Shown: piece by piece, positions 49,592 to 58,629 of the stretch | Numbering within the stretch: the first letter of the stretch is position 1 | Layout: every line of letters begins with the position of its first letter | Origin: an uncultured Candidatus Saccharibacteria bacterium | GTDB taxonomy: Bacteria > Patescibacteriota > Saccharimonadia > Saccharimonadales > Saccharimonadaceae | Direction of reading: 5' to 3' | NCBI GenBank assembly: GCA_937935245.1 | Contig: CALGXX010000010.1 | Span: 1 to 61,186, forward strand | DNA length: 61,186 nucleotides | Translations under genes and position numbers: made by a program | The notes under the pieces: generated by a model | Databases searched by the model: none | What the model was told of the DNA's origin: nothing | What the model saw: the letters and a program-made list of their open reading frames with translations, nothing else

Positions 49592-51028
49592 ATGCGCATT
49601 CAGAGAAAAAAAGCAAAACCAAAATCGAAAAAACTATTTGTTATCATACCGTTTTTGATTTTGCTATTTTCAGCAGGACTATTTGGAATATATTTCCTCA
49701 ATCAGTCACATTCGCGGCAAACGACTGCGCCATCTGACGAAAAGTATTATTTTGCCGATTCGAAATATTCTGGCATTCGTTCAAAGTTCGTCACCAGAGA
49801 TAACAAACGAGAAAAAGTTTCAATTGAATATCCGATCACGGAAAATGAAAAAATTAATCGCTTAATTAGTGGATCGATTGATAAAATTGATCGCGATTTT
49901 CAAAATACGGTTTTACTGGCAACAGTTTTTGATAAGCCAATGACCGAAACAATTGGTTATCAAGTCACGCACAACACTTCAGAGGCACTGTCAATTGTCG
50001 TCAATATTAAGCAGGATATGAACGGCGCGCATCCAGCATCAATGACGCAATTTTGGACTTTCGACAAAAAATCTGGCGAAGTTGTCGGATTAGCTGATTT
50101 TACGGAACAGTCCGATGAAGCTGCCGAAGCAATCATATCCGCTGCCAAAAATAGCGTTTCTCAGACCATCAAACAGCGTCAACAGCCAGAAATTGACCTG
50201 AACGAAATCATAAATAAAGAAGCTTTGTCTAATTTCATCATCACTAATAACGGCAATTCATTGGCTTGGCCACTCGGTCAGGCGTCGCTACTGCCATCAT
50301 CTTACGGCGAATTGACAATTACTGTGCCAATTTCCTCCGTCTCTAAATATCTGCAAAACCCAACGGCGAGAAAATTCGCCAACATCCCCAAACCTGCAGA
50401 AAAACCAAAACCAGCGCCCGCAGCTCCAACGCCTACCGTCGCGAATAAAACAATTGCTCTAACTTTTGACGACGGACCTGGACCATACACCGAAAAACTG
50501 TTGGACATATTGGATAAGTACGACGCCAAGGCGACATTTTTCCTGATCGGCAGCAAAGTTTCAGCACGCGCCAACACGTTACGTCGTATGCAGTCGCGCG
50601 GACATCAATTAGGCAATCATTCTTGGTCGCATCCAGAATTAAATAAGGTTTCAACAGAGCAACTCGCTAGCGAAATTGACCAGACGAATAACGCCATAAA
50701 ACAAGCCGTCGGCACCAAACCTAACATCATACGTCCGCCGTACGGCGCGTTTAATCGGGCGGTTTTGGAGCAATTCCGTCAGCGCGGAATGTCGGCAGTT
50801 GTTTGGTCTGTCGATACGCGCGACTGGGCTGATCGTAATAGCGAAATCGTCTGCTCAAGGGCTGTCGCTGGCGCTCGCAACGGAGCTGTGATTTTAATGC
50901 ACGATATTCATCCGACATCCGTGAATGCCGTTCCTTGCATCCTTGATTCACTCAAACAACAGGGATATTCATTCGTAACGGTACAAAATTTAATCGGCGA
51001 CATGACACCGGGCGCCGTTTATCCGTAA
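49592..51028 (+). CDS. Membrane-anchored polysaccharide deacetylase (PdaC-like)
   Basis: 478 aa. Signal anchor at residues 14-33 (LFVIIPFLILLFSAGLFGIY), a DUF3298-like domain (GAHPASMTQFWTFDKKSGEV, VGLADFTE), a proline-rich linker (KPAEKPKPAPAAPTPT), then a NodB domain: ALTFDDGPGPYTEKLLDIL (Asp-Asp), HQLGNHSWSHPEL (HxxxH), RPPYGAFN, VVWSVDTRDW and ILMHDIHPTS. All NodB motifs are intact. PdaC of Bacillus has the same order and deacetylates peptidoglycan MurNAc, so cell-wall modification is likely. TATACT (49580-49585) is 6 nt before the ATG: leaderless. Confidence 0.92.
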   Translation: MRIQRKKAKPKSKKLFVIIPFLILLFSAGLFGIYFLNQSHSRQTTAPSDEKYYFADSKYSGIRSKFVTRDNKREKVSIEYPITENEKINRLISGSIDKIDRDFQNTVLLATVFDKPMTETIGYQVTHNTSEALSIVVNIKQDMNGAHPASMTQFWTFDKKSGEVVGLADFTEQSDEAAEAIISAAKNSVSQTIKQRQQPEIDLNEIINKEALSNFIITNNGNSLAWPLGQASLLPSSYGELTITVPISSVSKYLQNPTARKFANIPKPAEKPKPAPAAPTPTVANKTIALTFDDGPGPYTEKLLDILDKYDAKATFFLIGSKVSARANTLRRMQSRGHQLGNHSWSHPELNKVSTEQLASEIDQTNNAIKQAVGTKPNIIRPPYGAFNRAVLEQFRQRGMSAVVWSVDTRDWADRNSEIVCSRAVAGARNGAVILMHDIHPTSVNAVPCILDSLKQQGYSFVTVQNLIGDMTPGAVYP

Positions 51029-51030
51029 AC

Positions 51031-51252
51031 TTAATCAATCTCAAATATCTTATATTTTGAAGTTGCACCGCGCACTAATTTAACCTTGGACGATGCGACC
51101 TTAAAATGTTTTGCTAATAATTTAATAGCCGCCGCGTTGGCTCGACCTTCAATTGCTGGAGCTTTGATATAAACCGTCAATGTGTCGTCGTCATTTTTCA
51201 CAACTTCCTCACGATGGCGAGAGTTTAGTTTAATGTGTACGGAGATTTTCAT
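51031..51252 (-). CDS. DUF167/YggU-family protein
   Basis: 73 aa covering one whole DUF167 domain: VHIKLNSRHREEVVKND, VYIKAPAIEGRANAAAIKLL and LVRGATSKYKIFEI. Role unknown in all bacteria; structures show a small alpha/beta fold. It is the last gene of a leftward run from hsdM and faces the deacetylase gene (2-nt gap). Confidence 0.88.
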   Translation of the reverse strand: MKISVHIKLNSRHREEVVKNDDDTLTVYIKAPAIEGRANAAAIKLLAKHFKVASSKVKLVRGATSKYKIFEID

Positions 51253-51258
51253 AAAACC

Positions 51259-51861
51259 TTAAAAATCTATCACTTCCAATTCCCGCGGCAAGATTTCTCT
51301 CGCTTCCGCCGTTCCAGCTACTAATTGATAATCCTGAAGTTTCGGCGGTAAATCATCTTCAATAAATTGATAATTAACCTGATGTTTATCGCTAAAATAA
51401 TTAAGCAATTCCGCATTCAAGAAATGATCACGCGGTGCACTTACCGAGCCATCCTTATTAAAGACCAAGGCTATTGACACACCAGAAGTCGTCCCATTTT
51501 CGTCTTTAGCATAATTCGCAGTCACTAAATGAACTGTCGGCTCAAATTCCAAAGCCAATTTATTGGAATTATTCACCTGCTCCTGACTAAGACGCGCTAG
51601 TTGTCGATTTATTTCATCTACCAAATCATCAGTGCTCATCTCGCCGTTAGACGCTCGGCAATATTCACAATCGTTCAACGACTTAACGTACTCCAACAGC
51701 AACTGCATATCAACCTCAGCGTCCTTAACGTTATGTCGAGTCAACTGATCAACCATCCCCTCTAGCGACTTCAACAAACCACAATCTTTGGCTTTTTCAG
51801 CGGCGTCACCAATACGAATAATAGCACGAGCGACATTAATAATATTTTCTTTATCATTCAT
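51259..51861 (-). CDS. Hypothetical acidic protein, 200 aa
   Basis: No family recognised. Soluble, mostly helical in the first half (NVARAIIRIGDAAEKAKDCG, DAEVDMQLLLEYVKSL), with a CEYC pair in the middle and a beta-type second half (LEFEPTVHLVTANYAKD, SIALVFNKDGSV). It is 32 nt downstream of hsdR and 6 nt upstream of the DUF167 gene, so may be cotranscribed with the restriction system. A role in that system is not shown. Confidence 0.65.
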   Translation of the reverse strand: MNDKENIINVARAIIRIGDAAEKAKDCGLLKSLEGMVDQLTRHNVKDAEVDMQLLLEYVKSLNDCEYCRASNGEMSTDDLVDEINRQLARLSQEQVNNSNKLALEFEPTVHLVTANYAKDENGTTSGVSIALVFNKDGSVSAPRDHFLNAELLNYFSDKHQVNYQFIEDDLPPKLQDYQLVAGTAEAREILPRELEVIDF

Positions 51862-51893
51862 ACGCTTCTCCCAATAGAATAATACCCTTATAT

Positions 51894-54800
51894 TTACAAT
51901 TTTCCATTAGAAATACTGAAAAATCGATCAAAAAATCCTCTCAACTTTTGCAGCACTATTTCACGCTTTTTAGTACGTTCACCTCCTGCCGAAAAACGCG
52001 AGATTGGCGGCAGTATTCGCGACAAGTCCGTTCCAGTCGATTGGATATATCCGTCACGAAAAGCATTTTCGACAAATGAATACGTTGCTTTTTTATTCAA
52101 TTTTTCATCATCAATAATTTGGTCTAGCTCTTCAATTTTTCTTGATTTAACAAACTCCTGCCAATCACCATCAACCGAACTATCAACCGTGAGTGAATCA
52201 ATAAACTGTTCAATTAAATCCTTTTTATTGCGTAACTCTATAGACGAATTAACCGCTTTATCGATATCAACTAAGATCTCTTTATTGTTCAAATGGCTAT
52301 CATGATATTGACGAATCAATTCTAAAATGTAATCTATATTTATTTCAACTTGCTTGATAAGCTCCATTTCAAACACCAAATCATCATTGATATTCTCCTT
52401 GTTGCTATCAGTTTTTGGTCGCAGCTCATTGTAGAGATCGATGTACATACTGTGATAATCCTGCACATCTCGCTGACTTAATATCTCCCGTCCGATGAAT
52501 TCATCAAAGCTAGATAAAATATTCTTCACCCTCAGAATTGCGCTATACAATCTAACAAATTCTTTTTTATTCTGTTCGCCAGTTATCATCTCGCCAACTG
52601 GGAATTTATCTTTTATTTCTGCAATTAAATCAACATATCCTGGAGTTCGTTTTCCAGAATCCTCGTCATAGCCATAATAATAATCTCGGAAAGGACGCAG
52701 TAGAACAATACCTTTAGCTTCATGATCACCAAATAGAGCCAAAGCTTCATTAGTTTCTTTCTCTAAGTTGCGGAACGTAACGATATTGCCGTAAGTCTTT
52801 ATTGAATTAAGAATACGGTTCGTTCGCGAATAAGCCTGAATCAACCCGTGCATACGCAAGTTTTTATCAACCCACAACGTATTCAAAGTCGTAGCGTCAA
52901 ATCCCGTCAAAAACATATTCACCACGATTAGCAAATCGATTTCTCGATTCTTCATGCGTAAACTCACGTCTTTGTAATAATTCTGAAATCGTTCAGCACT
53001 AGTGTCGTAATTTGTACCAAACGTCGCATTATAATCGCGAATTGCACCTTCCAGAAAATCACGAGACGAAACATCTAACCCGTCAGTGTTCTCTGAATTC
53101 TCGTCATCCATGCCGTCCATTTCCAGATCGGGATCGTTGGCTCCGTAGCTATAAATCGTAGCTATCTTTAACCGACTCGCCTCAGGAAGGTTACTTTGTT
53201 GACACTTAAACTCATTGTAATAAAGCTTAGCTGCTTCAATTGAGCTAACTGCAAAAATTGAATTAAATCCGCTCAGCCGGATTTTATCTTTTGCCTCTTC
53301 AACTGCCGCTCTATTTCGTGCCGACGCAACTTCATGAACATTCATTAATCGAGTAAATGCATATGACTTAGCTTTACGCATTGTTTTTTGGTCAAAGTGG
53401 TCACGGATATATTGCACAACATTACGAATACGCTCCGGAGCGTTCAATGCCCGCTCGCGATCAATATCTCGCACCTTCTGCTGATCGTCAACCTCGTCCG
53501 CTTCACGAATCGTACGAATATAGTCAATCCGAAACGGCAACACATTCTTATCAGTAATCGCATCAACTATCGTATAGGTATGTAACTTATCACCAAACGC
53601 CTGCTCAGTTGTCCGTAGATCGATCCGCCCGCCACTAGACGCATTATCAGCAAATATCGGCGTACCAGTAAAGCCAAATAGATGATAATTTCTAAAACTC
53701 TTAGTAATGGAATGATGCATGTCACCAAATTGCGAGCGGTGGCACTCGTCAAAGATAATAACCATGTGATCATCAAAAACCTTATGCCCCTGATTGCGCT
53801 TAATGAACGTGTCAAGCTTCTGAATGGTCGTGATAATAATCTTCGCATTCGGATCACCCAATTGTTTCGTCAGAACCCGCGTACTAGTATTACTGTTTGC
53901 CGCACCTTCCTGAAACTTGTCATACTCTTTCATCGTCTGATAGTCGAGGTCTTTACGATCAACCACAAAAAGCACCTTGTCAATATAATCCAATTTACTT
54001 GCCAGCTGAGCCGTCTTAAAACTAGTCAACGTTTTGCCGCTACCCGTGGTATGCCACACATAACCGCCAGCCTCAATAGTACCGAGCTTTTTATAATTTG
54101 TAGCAATCTGAATACGATTCAAAATACGCTCAGTCGCTACAATTTGATACGGACGCATTACCAGCAATAATTTGTCACTAGTAAACACGCAATATTTCGT
54201 CAGAACATTTAGCAGTGTATGCTTGGACAAAAAGGTCGCCGTAAAATCTATCAAATCGGTAATTGGGCGATTTTTAGCATCTGCCCACCAGCTGGTAAAT
54301 TCAAAGCTATTGCTGGTTTTCTTACTACGATGCGAGTCTGACTTTCCCGCCTCATAAATATGTTGCCAGCGTGTCGTATTACTGTAGTATTTTGTGTGTG
54401 TACCATTACTAATCACGAACAATTGAGCGTATTCAAACAACCCACTGCCCGCCCAAAAACTATCCCGCTGATAGCGATTAATCTGATTGAAAGCTTCCTG
54501 TAAGGGCACACCACGCCTTTTTAGCTCAATATGCACCAGCGGCAAGCCATTCACCAGCAGCGTCACATCGTAACGATTATCACGCGCGCCCGAAACTTCA
54601 TATTGATTAATTACCTGCAGATAATTATTATGGATGTTCGTTTTATCCAGTAGTCGAATATTAATCACCTCGCCGTTATCTCGCTGCAATAATTGCATGT
54701 GATCTTCCTGGATTTTGAAAGTTTTCTCAGGTATGCCCTCATTGCCATTAGCAATCCGCTCCGCAAAGAACCGCTCCCATTCGACATCAGAAAACGTATA

Positions 54801-55022
54801 ATTATTCAGCTTTTCCAGCTGCGTGCGCAGATTCTGTATTAAATCGCCCTCACTCTTAATCGGCAAATACTCATACGCCTGCGCTTGCAATTGTTTGATT
54901 AACTCCTGCTCTAATTCCGCCTCGCTCTGATAACTCGTCGCCCGCTGATAAGGCGAAACGTAATCGCTAACAACGGTGCTGTCGCTATTTTCAGCAATCA
55001 CATCATATTTCATCTTGAACAC
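51894..55022 (-). CDS. hsdR: Type I restriction endonuclease subunit R
   Basis: 1042 aa. N-terminal nuclease domain (DVTLLVNGLPLVHIELKRRG, with the D...ExK catalytic residues), then superfamily 2 helicase domains: WHTTGSGKTLTSFKTAQL (motif I), VIIFDECHRSQFG (DEAD-type DECH), FGFTGTPIF (motif III) and VVNMFLTGFDATTLNTLWVD (motif V) with QAYSRTNRI (motif VI). The C-terminal region binds the methylase complex. It cleaves unmodified DNA after ATP-driven translocation. Overlaps hsdS by 13 nt. All motifs intact, so it looks functional. Confidence 0.95.
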   Translation of the reverse strand: MFKMKYDVIAENSDSTVVSDYVSPYQRATSYQSEAELEQELIKQLQAQAYEYLPIKSEGDLIQNLRTQLEKLNNYTFSDVEWERFFAERIANGNEGIPEKTFKIQEDHMQLLQRDNGEVINIRLLDKTNIHNNYLQVINQYEVSGARDNRYDVTLLVNGLPLVHIELKRRGVPLQEAFNQINRYQRDSFWAGSGLFEYAQLFVISNGTHTKYYSNTTRWQHIYEAGKSDSHRSKKTSNSFEFTSWWADAKNRPITDLIDFTATFLSKHTLLNVLTKYCVFTSDKLLLVMRPYQIVATERILNRIQIATNYKKLGTIEAGGYVWHTTGSGKTLTSFKTAQLASKLDYIDKVLFVVDRKDLDYQTMKEYDKFQEGAANSNTSTRVLTKQLGDPNAKIIITTIQKLDTFIKRNQGHKVFDDHMVIIFDECHRSQFGDMHHSITKSFRNYHLFGFTGTPIFADNASSGGRIDLRTTEQAFGDKLHTYTIVDAITDKNVLPFRIDYIRTIREADEVDDQQKVRDIDRERALNAPERIRNVVQYIRDHFDQKTMRKAKSYAFTRLMNVHEVASARNRAAVEEAKDKIRLSGFNSIFAVSSIEAAKLYYNEFKCQQSNLPEASRLKIATIYSYGANDPDLEMDGMDDENSENTDGLDVSSRDFLEGAIRDYNATFGTNYDTSAERFQNYYKDVSLRMKNREIDLLIVVNMFLTGFDATTLNTLWVDKNLRMHGLIQAYSRTNRILNSIKTYGNIVTFRNLEKETNEALALFGDHEAKGIVLLRPFRDYYYGYDEDSGKRTPGYVDLIAEIKDKFPVGEMITGEQNKKEFVRLYSAILRVKNILSSFDEFIGREILSQRDVQDYHSMYIDLYNELRPKTDSNKENINDDLVFEMELIKQVEINIDYILELIRQYHDSHLNNKEILVDIDKAVNSSIELRNKKDLIEQFIDSLTVDSSVDGDWQEFVKSRKIEELDQIIDDEKLNKKATYSFVENAFRDGYIQSTGTDLSRILPPISRFSAGGERTKKREIVLQKLRGFFDRFFSISNGKL

Positions 55023-56152
55023 TCCAACTCTTTGAATGTTAATAATTTATTGCGGTAATATTCGTATTGCTTGCGGCGAGCTTCAATCTCGGCTGGCAAA
55101 CCAAAAGCAATGTCGTTGGTAAGCTTTTCAAATTTATCAAGGATGGAGACGATTTGCTTTTGTTTTTCAAGAGGCGGAACAGGGATTTTTTTCTTTGACC
55201 AAGAACTTATCCACTGCCGCTTGTGATCACCTTCCACGAGTCCGCTGGGTAATGTATTCAACCAATGATAAATATACTTAAGTAGTACAGTGCTCTCGTC
55301 TACTGAAGTAATTATTTTCATAGCTGATGATTTAACCTTAAAATCGAAATCCACCCATTTATTAGCCGTAGTAAAATCGTCAAATATAATCACAGGATGA
55401 GTAGAAGCATTGTAAATACCGCTTGATTCATCGGTGTATCCAAGTATAAACGTCTTACCAGCAGTCAAAACAGGTATTGAAAAATCATCATTATAATCAC
55501 TAGACCGCACAATATATTTGGTTGGCTGTTCATATTCAGCAACTTTACCCAACTCTACCCATGTAATATTTCTATCATCCTCAAACGTCAAGAGCGTATT
55601 CCGATAGTATTCATACTGCTTCTTTCTCGCTTCTAGCTCTGCTTCTAGCTCTGCTTCTAGCTCTGTAAACGAGTCTAGCACACGCACAATCTCTTTTTGA
55701 ACCTCAAGAGGTGGGACGGGGATTAAAAGCTTTTTGAGATTACTCGCATTTAATGCCGGTATTCCATCATACGTAGCCAAGGCTTGAATAGAATTTTGAT
55801 TATTAAGAAGTAAATGAAATAGGTAGCGATTCATTATTTCTTGCTTTTCTTTTATGGTAACTGAATAATTTAAGTTACCACGAAAATACCTTCCTTCATA
55901 CCATGTCACGGAGCCTACGCCAGCACCACGACTGGTGACACCTATTGGATCATCTTCTGTATTATAATTCTTATAATAACCTAGTGGATCTTTACCACTA
56001 TTAACGACTGGATAATCGCCTGGGCTATTCTGAATCATCGTTTTATTAATTGCTTGCCCAGTTTTTACTACAGCAATATCACCCAACTCTTTTACTTTGA
56101 CCCCATCCGGACACAGCTCTTTAATCAAATCATCAATTTTACCCATTGTCAT
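55010..56152 (-). CDS. hsdS: Type I restriction specificity subunit S
   Basis: 380 aa with two target-recognition domains (residues about 15-150 and 195-330), each followed by a conserved helix: IPVPPLEVQKEIVRVLDSF and IPVPPLEKQKQIVSILDKFE. Both helices end in the repeated RKKQYEYYRN / RRKQYEYYRN. Between the domains is a tandem ELEA repeat, three copies, encoded by a perfect 12-bp repeat. It sets the DNA target of the methylase and nuclease. Overlaps the HEPN-like gene by 14 nt and hsdR by 13 nt. Confidence 0.95.
   Translation of the reverse strand: MTMGKIDDLIKELCPDGVKVKELGDIAVVKTGQAINKTMIQNSPGDYPVVNSGKDPLGYYKNYNTEDDPIGVTSRGAGVGSVTWYEGRYFRGNLNYSVTIKEKQEIMNRYLFHLLLNNQNSIQALATYDGIPALNASNLKKLLIPVPPLEVQKEIVRVLDSFTELEAELEAELEARKKQYEYYRNTLLTFEDDRNITWVELGKVAEYEQPTKYIVRSSDYNDDFSIPVLTAGKTFILGYTDESSGIYNASTHPVIIFDDFTTANKWVDFDFKVKSSAMKIITSVDESTVLLKYIYHWLNTLPSGLVEGDHKRQWISSWSKKKIPVPPLEKQKQIVSILDKFEKLTNDIAFGLPAEIEARRKQYEYYRNKLLTFKELECSR
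55630..55665 (-). repeat. 12-bp tandem repeat x3 in the hsdS spacer helix
   Basis: Three perfect copies of CTTCTAGCTCTG (plus strand) encode the ELEA units after FTELEAELEA. Changing the copy number adds or removes four residues in frame. In EcoR124I the equivalent 12-bp repeat (TAEL, two or three copies) changes the length of the spacer in the DNA target. Confidence 0.9.
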
Positions 56153-56876
56153 CCCCTTTAGAGTTATTACGCTGCGTTACTAAGTAGTGCTCTATAGAAT
56201 ACCGCTTACACCTATCCAAACATGTCGATGTATGATTAACTTCGACCACATTGTATTCTTTGCGCAATTTCCAACTAACCAAACATGCAATTATAGTTTC
56301 CATAGTCCAGTAAATTTGTGCAAACATTCTTTTTGCATCAATAGGGTTGTCAAAATCTTTAACACCGCCCCTTAAATCACCTTTATGTTCATGAGCATTT
56401 CGATAATTTGCAAAATCATTTTGCCAGCTATTTCGTTGACTCTTTGCAAATTGAATGAAGCTCGTATTATCAGGGTTATCGTCAATAAATTTTTTAGATT
56501 TTTTGTCAAAATCCTTATCATTTTTTGCGAATAAAAAGCCAATATCTATGCCAACACATTTAAGATAATTTTGCATACGATCCTTATATAATGTCCACAG
56601 GTCACTATAATAACTTTCATAAGCAGATCTTCGTCTACTGGCTGTAAACTCTTTAAAATCTGTAGACGTTATAGTTTGATAATGTACAAGCGCAGTCTCA
56701 AGCTCATCTTTAATGCGGTCAGCAGCAAAATCTAGCTCGTCTCTGGTGTCTTCGCCAGAATCTAAGTACTTAACTAGCTCTTTTGTTAACAACCAAAGTC
56801 TTGAAAAATCTGGATCGTTTATTCCCCATTCTGATGATTTTTGAAGTGTATAATTACCAACTCTTACCGGATCCAT
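56139..56876 (-). CDS. HEPN-like protein embedded in the type I RM operon
   Basis: 245 aa, not a known Hsd subunit. Largely helical and charged (TKELVKYLDSGEDTRDELDF, AADRIKDELETALVHYQT). A C-terminal helical segment holds RNSWQNDFANYRNAHEHKG, where Arg159-Asn-Ala-His-Glu-His164 fits the RX4-6H motif of HEPN domains with the usual polar residue after Arg. HEPN proteins are often RNases in defence systems, or nucleic-acid-associated factors. A second helix (FAQIYWTMETIIACLVSWKL) completes a possible four-helix bundle. Position between hsdM and hsdS with a 14-nt overlap into hsdS implies coordinated expression. The motif is seen; nuclease activity is inference. Confidence 0.65.
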   Translation of the reverse strand: MDPVRVGNYTLQKSSEWGINDPDFSRLWLLTKELVKYLDSGEDTRDELDFAADRIKDELETALVHYQTITSTDFKEFTASRRRSAYESYYSDLWTLYKDRMQNYLKCVGIDIGFLFAKNDKDFDKKSKKFIDDNPDNTSFIQFAKSQRNSWQNDFANYRNAHEHKGDLRGGVKDFDNPIDAKRMFAQIYWTMETIIACLVSWKLRKEYNVVEVNHTSTCLDRCKRYSIEHYLVTQRNNSKGDDNG

Positions 56877-57053
56877 TTATTTTCTCCTTAAAGTAAAATT
56901 GAGAATAGTAAAAACTTTAGCAAAATATCCCCTCAGGTATTTTACTTGACGGTTGACCTCGATCCGAACTGTTCGGAGATTCCGAACAGTTGTCGCCCAG
57001 TCAAGCTCGCCCTCGTCAAAGATATTTTTTATATATTTGCCGTTATCTTGCAT
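56877..57053 (-). pseudogene. RhuM-like protein fragment
   Basis: The frame from ATG 57053 starts MQDNGKYIKNIFDEGELD and continues VRNLRTVRIEVNRQV. This resembles a short internal piece of RhuM-family proteins (IKNIFEEGEL..., then a TVRNLRT-type segment leading to YNLD), which commonly sit beside hsdS. It loses similarity after about 45 residues, ends at 59 aa and lacks the wHTH upstream half and the whole C-terminal domain, so it is probably a relic. SD AAGGACGG precedes it within the end of hsdM (11-nt overlap). A perfect hairpin lies inside it. Confidence 0.5.
56967..56991. repeat. Perfect 11-bp inverted repeat, 3-nt loop
   Basis: AACTGTTCGGA-GAT-TCCGAACAGTT. It lies within the RhuM-like relic between hsdM and the HEPN-like gene. 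No T-run follows closely on the minus strand, so it is not a standard terminator; it could stabilise an mRNA end, attenuate, or be an operator. Confidence 0.6.
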
Positions 57054-58629
57054 TATCACCGTCCTTTTCGAGATCCGCAACTATCGCATCGATCTCCGTC
57101 CGTAACTCCGACTGATGAGCCACAATCTTCGCAATATCAGCGTTGAGCTCAGTAATATTAATAACTTCTTGCGTATCCTCCGCCTCGACATACGAGCTAA
57201 CTGATAGGTTGTAGTCATTAGCGGCGACATCTTCATAAGTTGCAACTTTTGCAAAATAATCAATATCTTGCCGATTCGTGAAGCTATCCAGTATTTTTTG
57301 TCGATTTTCTTCGCTTAACTTATTTTTATTACCCTGACGGACAAACTCGGCACTAGCGTCAATAAACAAAATATCGCTTGCTGTCTTATTCTTTTTTAAG
57401 ACTAATATACACGTGCTAATTGTCGTACCAAAGAATAAATCTGGCGGCAATTGGATCACGGCATCAACATAATTGTTATCAACCAAATATTTACGAATTT
57501 TCGCCTCAGCTCCACCACGATATAACGCACCAGGGAATTCAACAATCGCCGCCGTACCGCTAGCGCTCAGCCAGCTCAACATATGCATAGTAAACGCCAA
57601 GTCAGCCTTGCTGCGTGGAGCAAGTACTCCAGCTGGACTAAATCGTGGATCGTTAATAAGTGTTGGATTACTATCGCCGTCCCATTTAATACTGTACGGT
57701 GGATTAGAGACAATCGCATCAAACGGCTCATCGTCCCAATGTTTTGGATCTTTTAGTGTATCGCCATGCGCAATATTAAACTTTTCATAATTAATGTCGT
57801 GAAGAAACATGTTAATACGGCAAAGGTTATACGTTGTGATATTAATTTCTTGACCATAAAAGCCTTGCCTAACATTGTCCTTACCTAAAACTTTTGCAAA
57901 TTTTAGCAATAACGAACCAGAACCTGCGGCTGGGTCATAAACTTTGTTTACTGAAGTTTTGCCGACAACAGTTATTTTCGCCAGAAGCTCGCTTACCTCT
58001 TGTGGAGTGAAAAACTCACCTCCAGATTTTCCAGCATTACCGGCATACATGGTCATCAAATATTCATACGCGTCACCAAAGGCGTCAATCGTATTATCTT
58101 CAAATCTACCAAGCTCCAATTCACCAATAGCATTCATCAGTTTCACCAATCGCTCATTACGACTAGCGACAGTCGGGCCAAGTTTATTACTATTGACGTC
58201 TAAGTCGTCAAACAGCCCACGAAAATCATCCTCACTATCAAAACCTTTAGCCGACTGTTCGATGTTACGAAATACTTTGCTCAGAGTTTCGTTCAGATTT
58301 TCATCATTTTTAGCGCGCTTACGAACATTTTCAAACAGTTCGCTCGGTAAAATATAAAACCCTTTGTCATTTACCGTATCCTCACGACCAAACTCCGCCT
58401 GATCATCGCTAAGTTCAGCGTAGTTAAAATCAGCCACGCCAGTTTTACGTTCTTCAGCATTGATATAATTAACTAAATTTTCTGATATAAACCGGTAAAA
58501 TAAGAATCCCAATACATATGCTTTAAAATCCCAACCATCAACCGAACCTCTCAGCTCATTTGCAATCTTCCAAATAGTATTATGTAATTTGGTACGTTCT
58601 TGTTCTTTACGATTATCACCTGTTGTCAT
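57043..58629 (-). CDS. hsdM: Type I restriction modification methylase subunit M
   Basis: 528 aa from ATG 58629; TATAAT (58637-58642, minus strand) ends 7 nt before it, while the longer frame's ATG at 58638 lies inside the -10 box. N-terminal helical domain (TIWKIANELRGSVDGWDFKA), then the N6-adenine methylase fold: DPAAGSGSLLLKF (SAM motif I), IVSNPPYSIKWDGD (NPPY motif IV), FPGALYRGGAEAKIR. It methylates adenines in the site recognised by HsdS and is required for cleavage by HsdR. First gene of the RM operon, leaderless. Confidence 0.95.
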   Translation of the reverse strand: MTTGDNRKEQERTKLHNTIWKIANELRGSVDGWDFKAYVLGFLFYRFISENLVNYINAEERKTGVADFNYAELSDDQAEFGREDTVNDKGFYILPSELFENVRKRAKNDENLNETLSKVFRNIEQSAKGFDSEDDFRGLFDDLDVNSNKLGPTVASRNERLVKLMNAIGELELGRFEDNTIDAFGDAYEYLMTMYAGNAGKSGGEFFTPQEVSELLAKITVVGKTSVNKVYDPAAGSGSLLLKFAKVLGKDNVRQGFYGQEINITTYNLCRINMFLHDINYEKFNIAHGDTLKDPKHWDDEPFDAIVSNPPYSIKWDGDSNPTLINDPRFSPAGVLAPRSKADLAFTMHMLSWLSASGTAAIVEFPGALYRGGAEAKIRKYLVDNNYVDAVIQLPPDLFFGTTISTCILVLKKNKTASDILFIDASAEFVRQGNKNKLSEENRQKILDSFTNRQDIDYFAKVATYEDVAANDYNLSVSSYVEAEDTQEVINITELNADIAKIVAHQSELRTEIDAIVADLEKDGDNAR

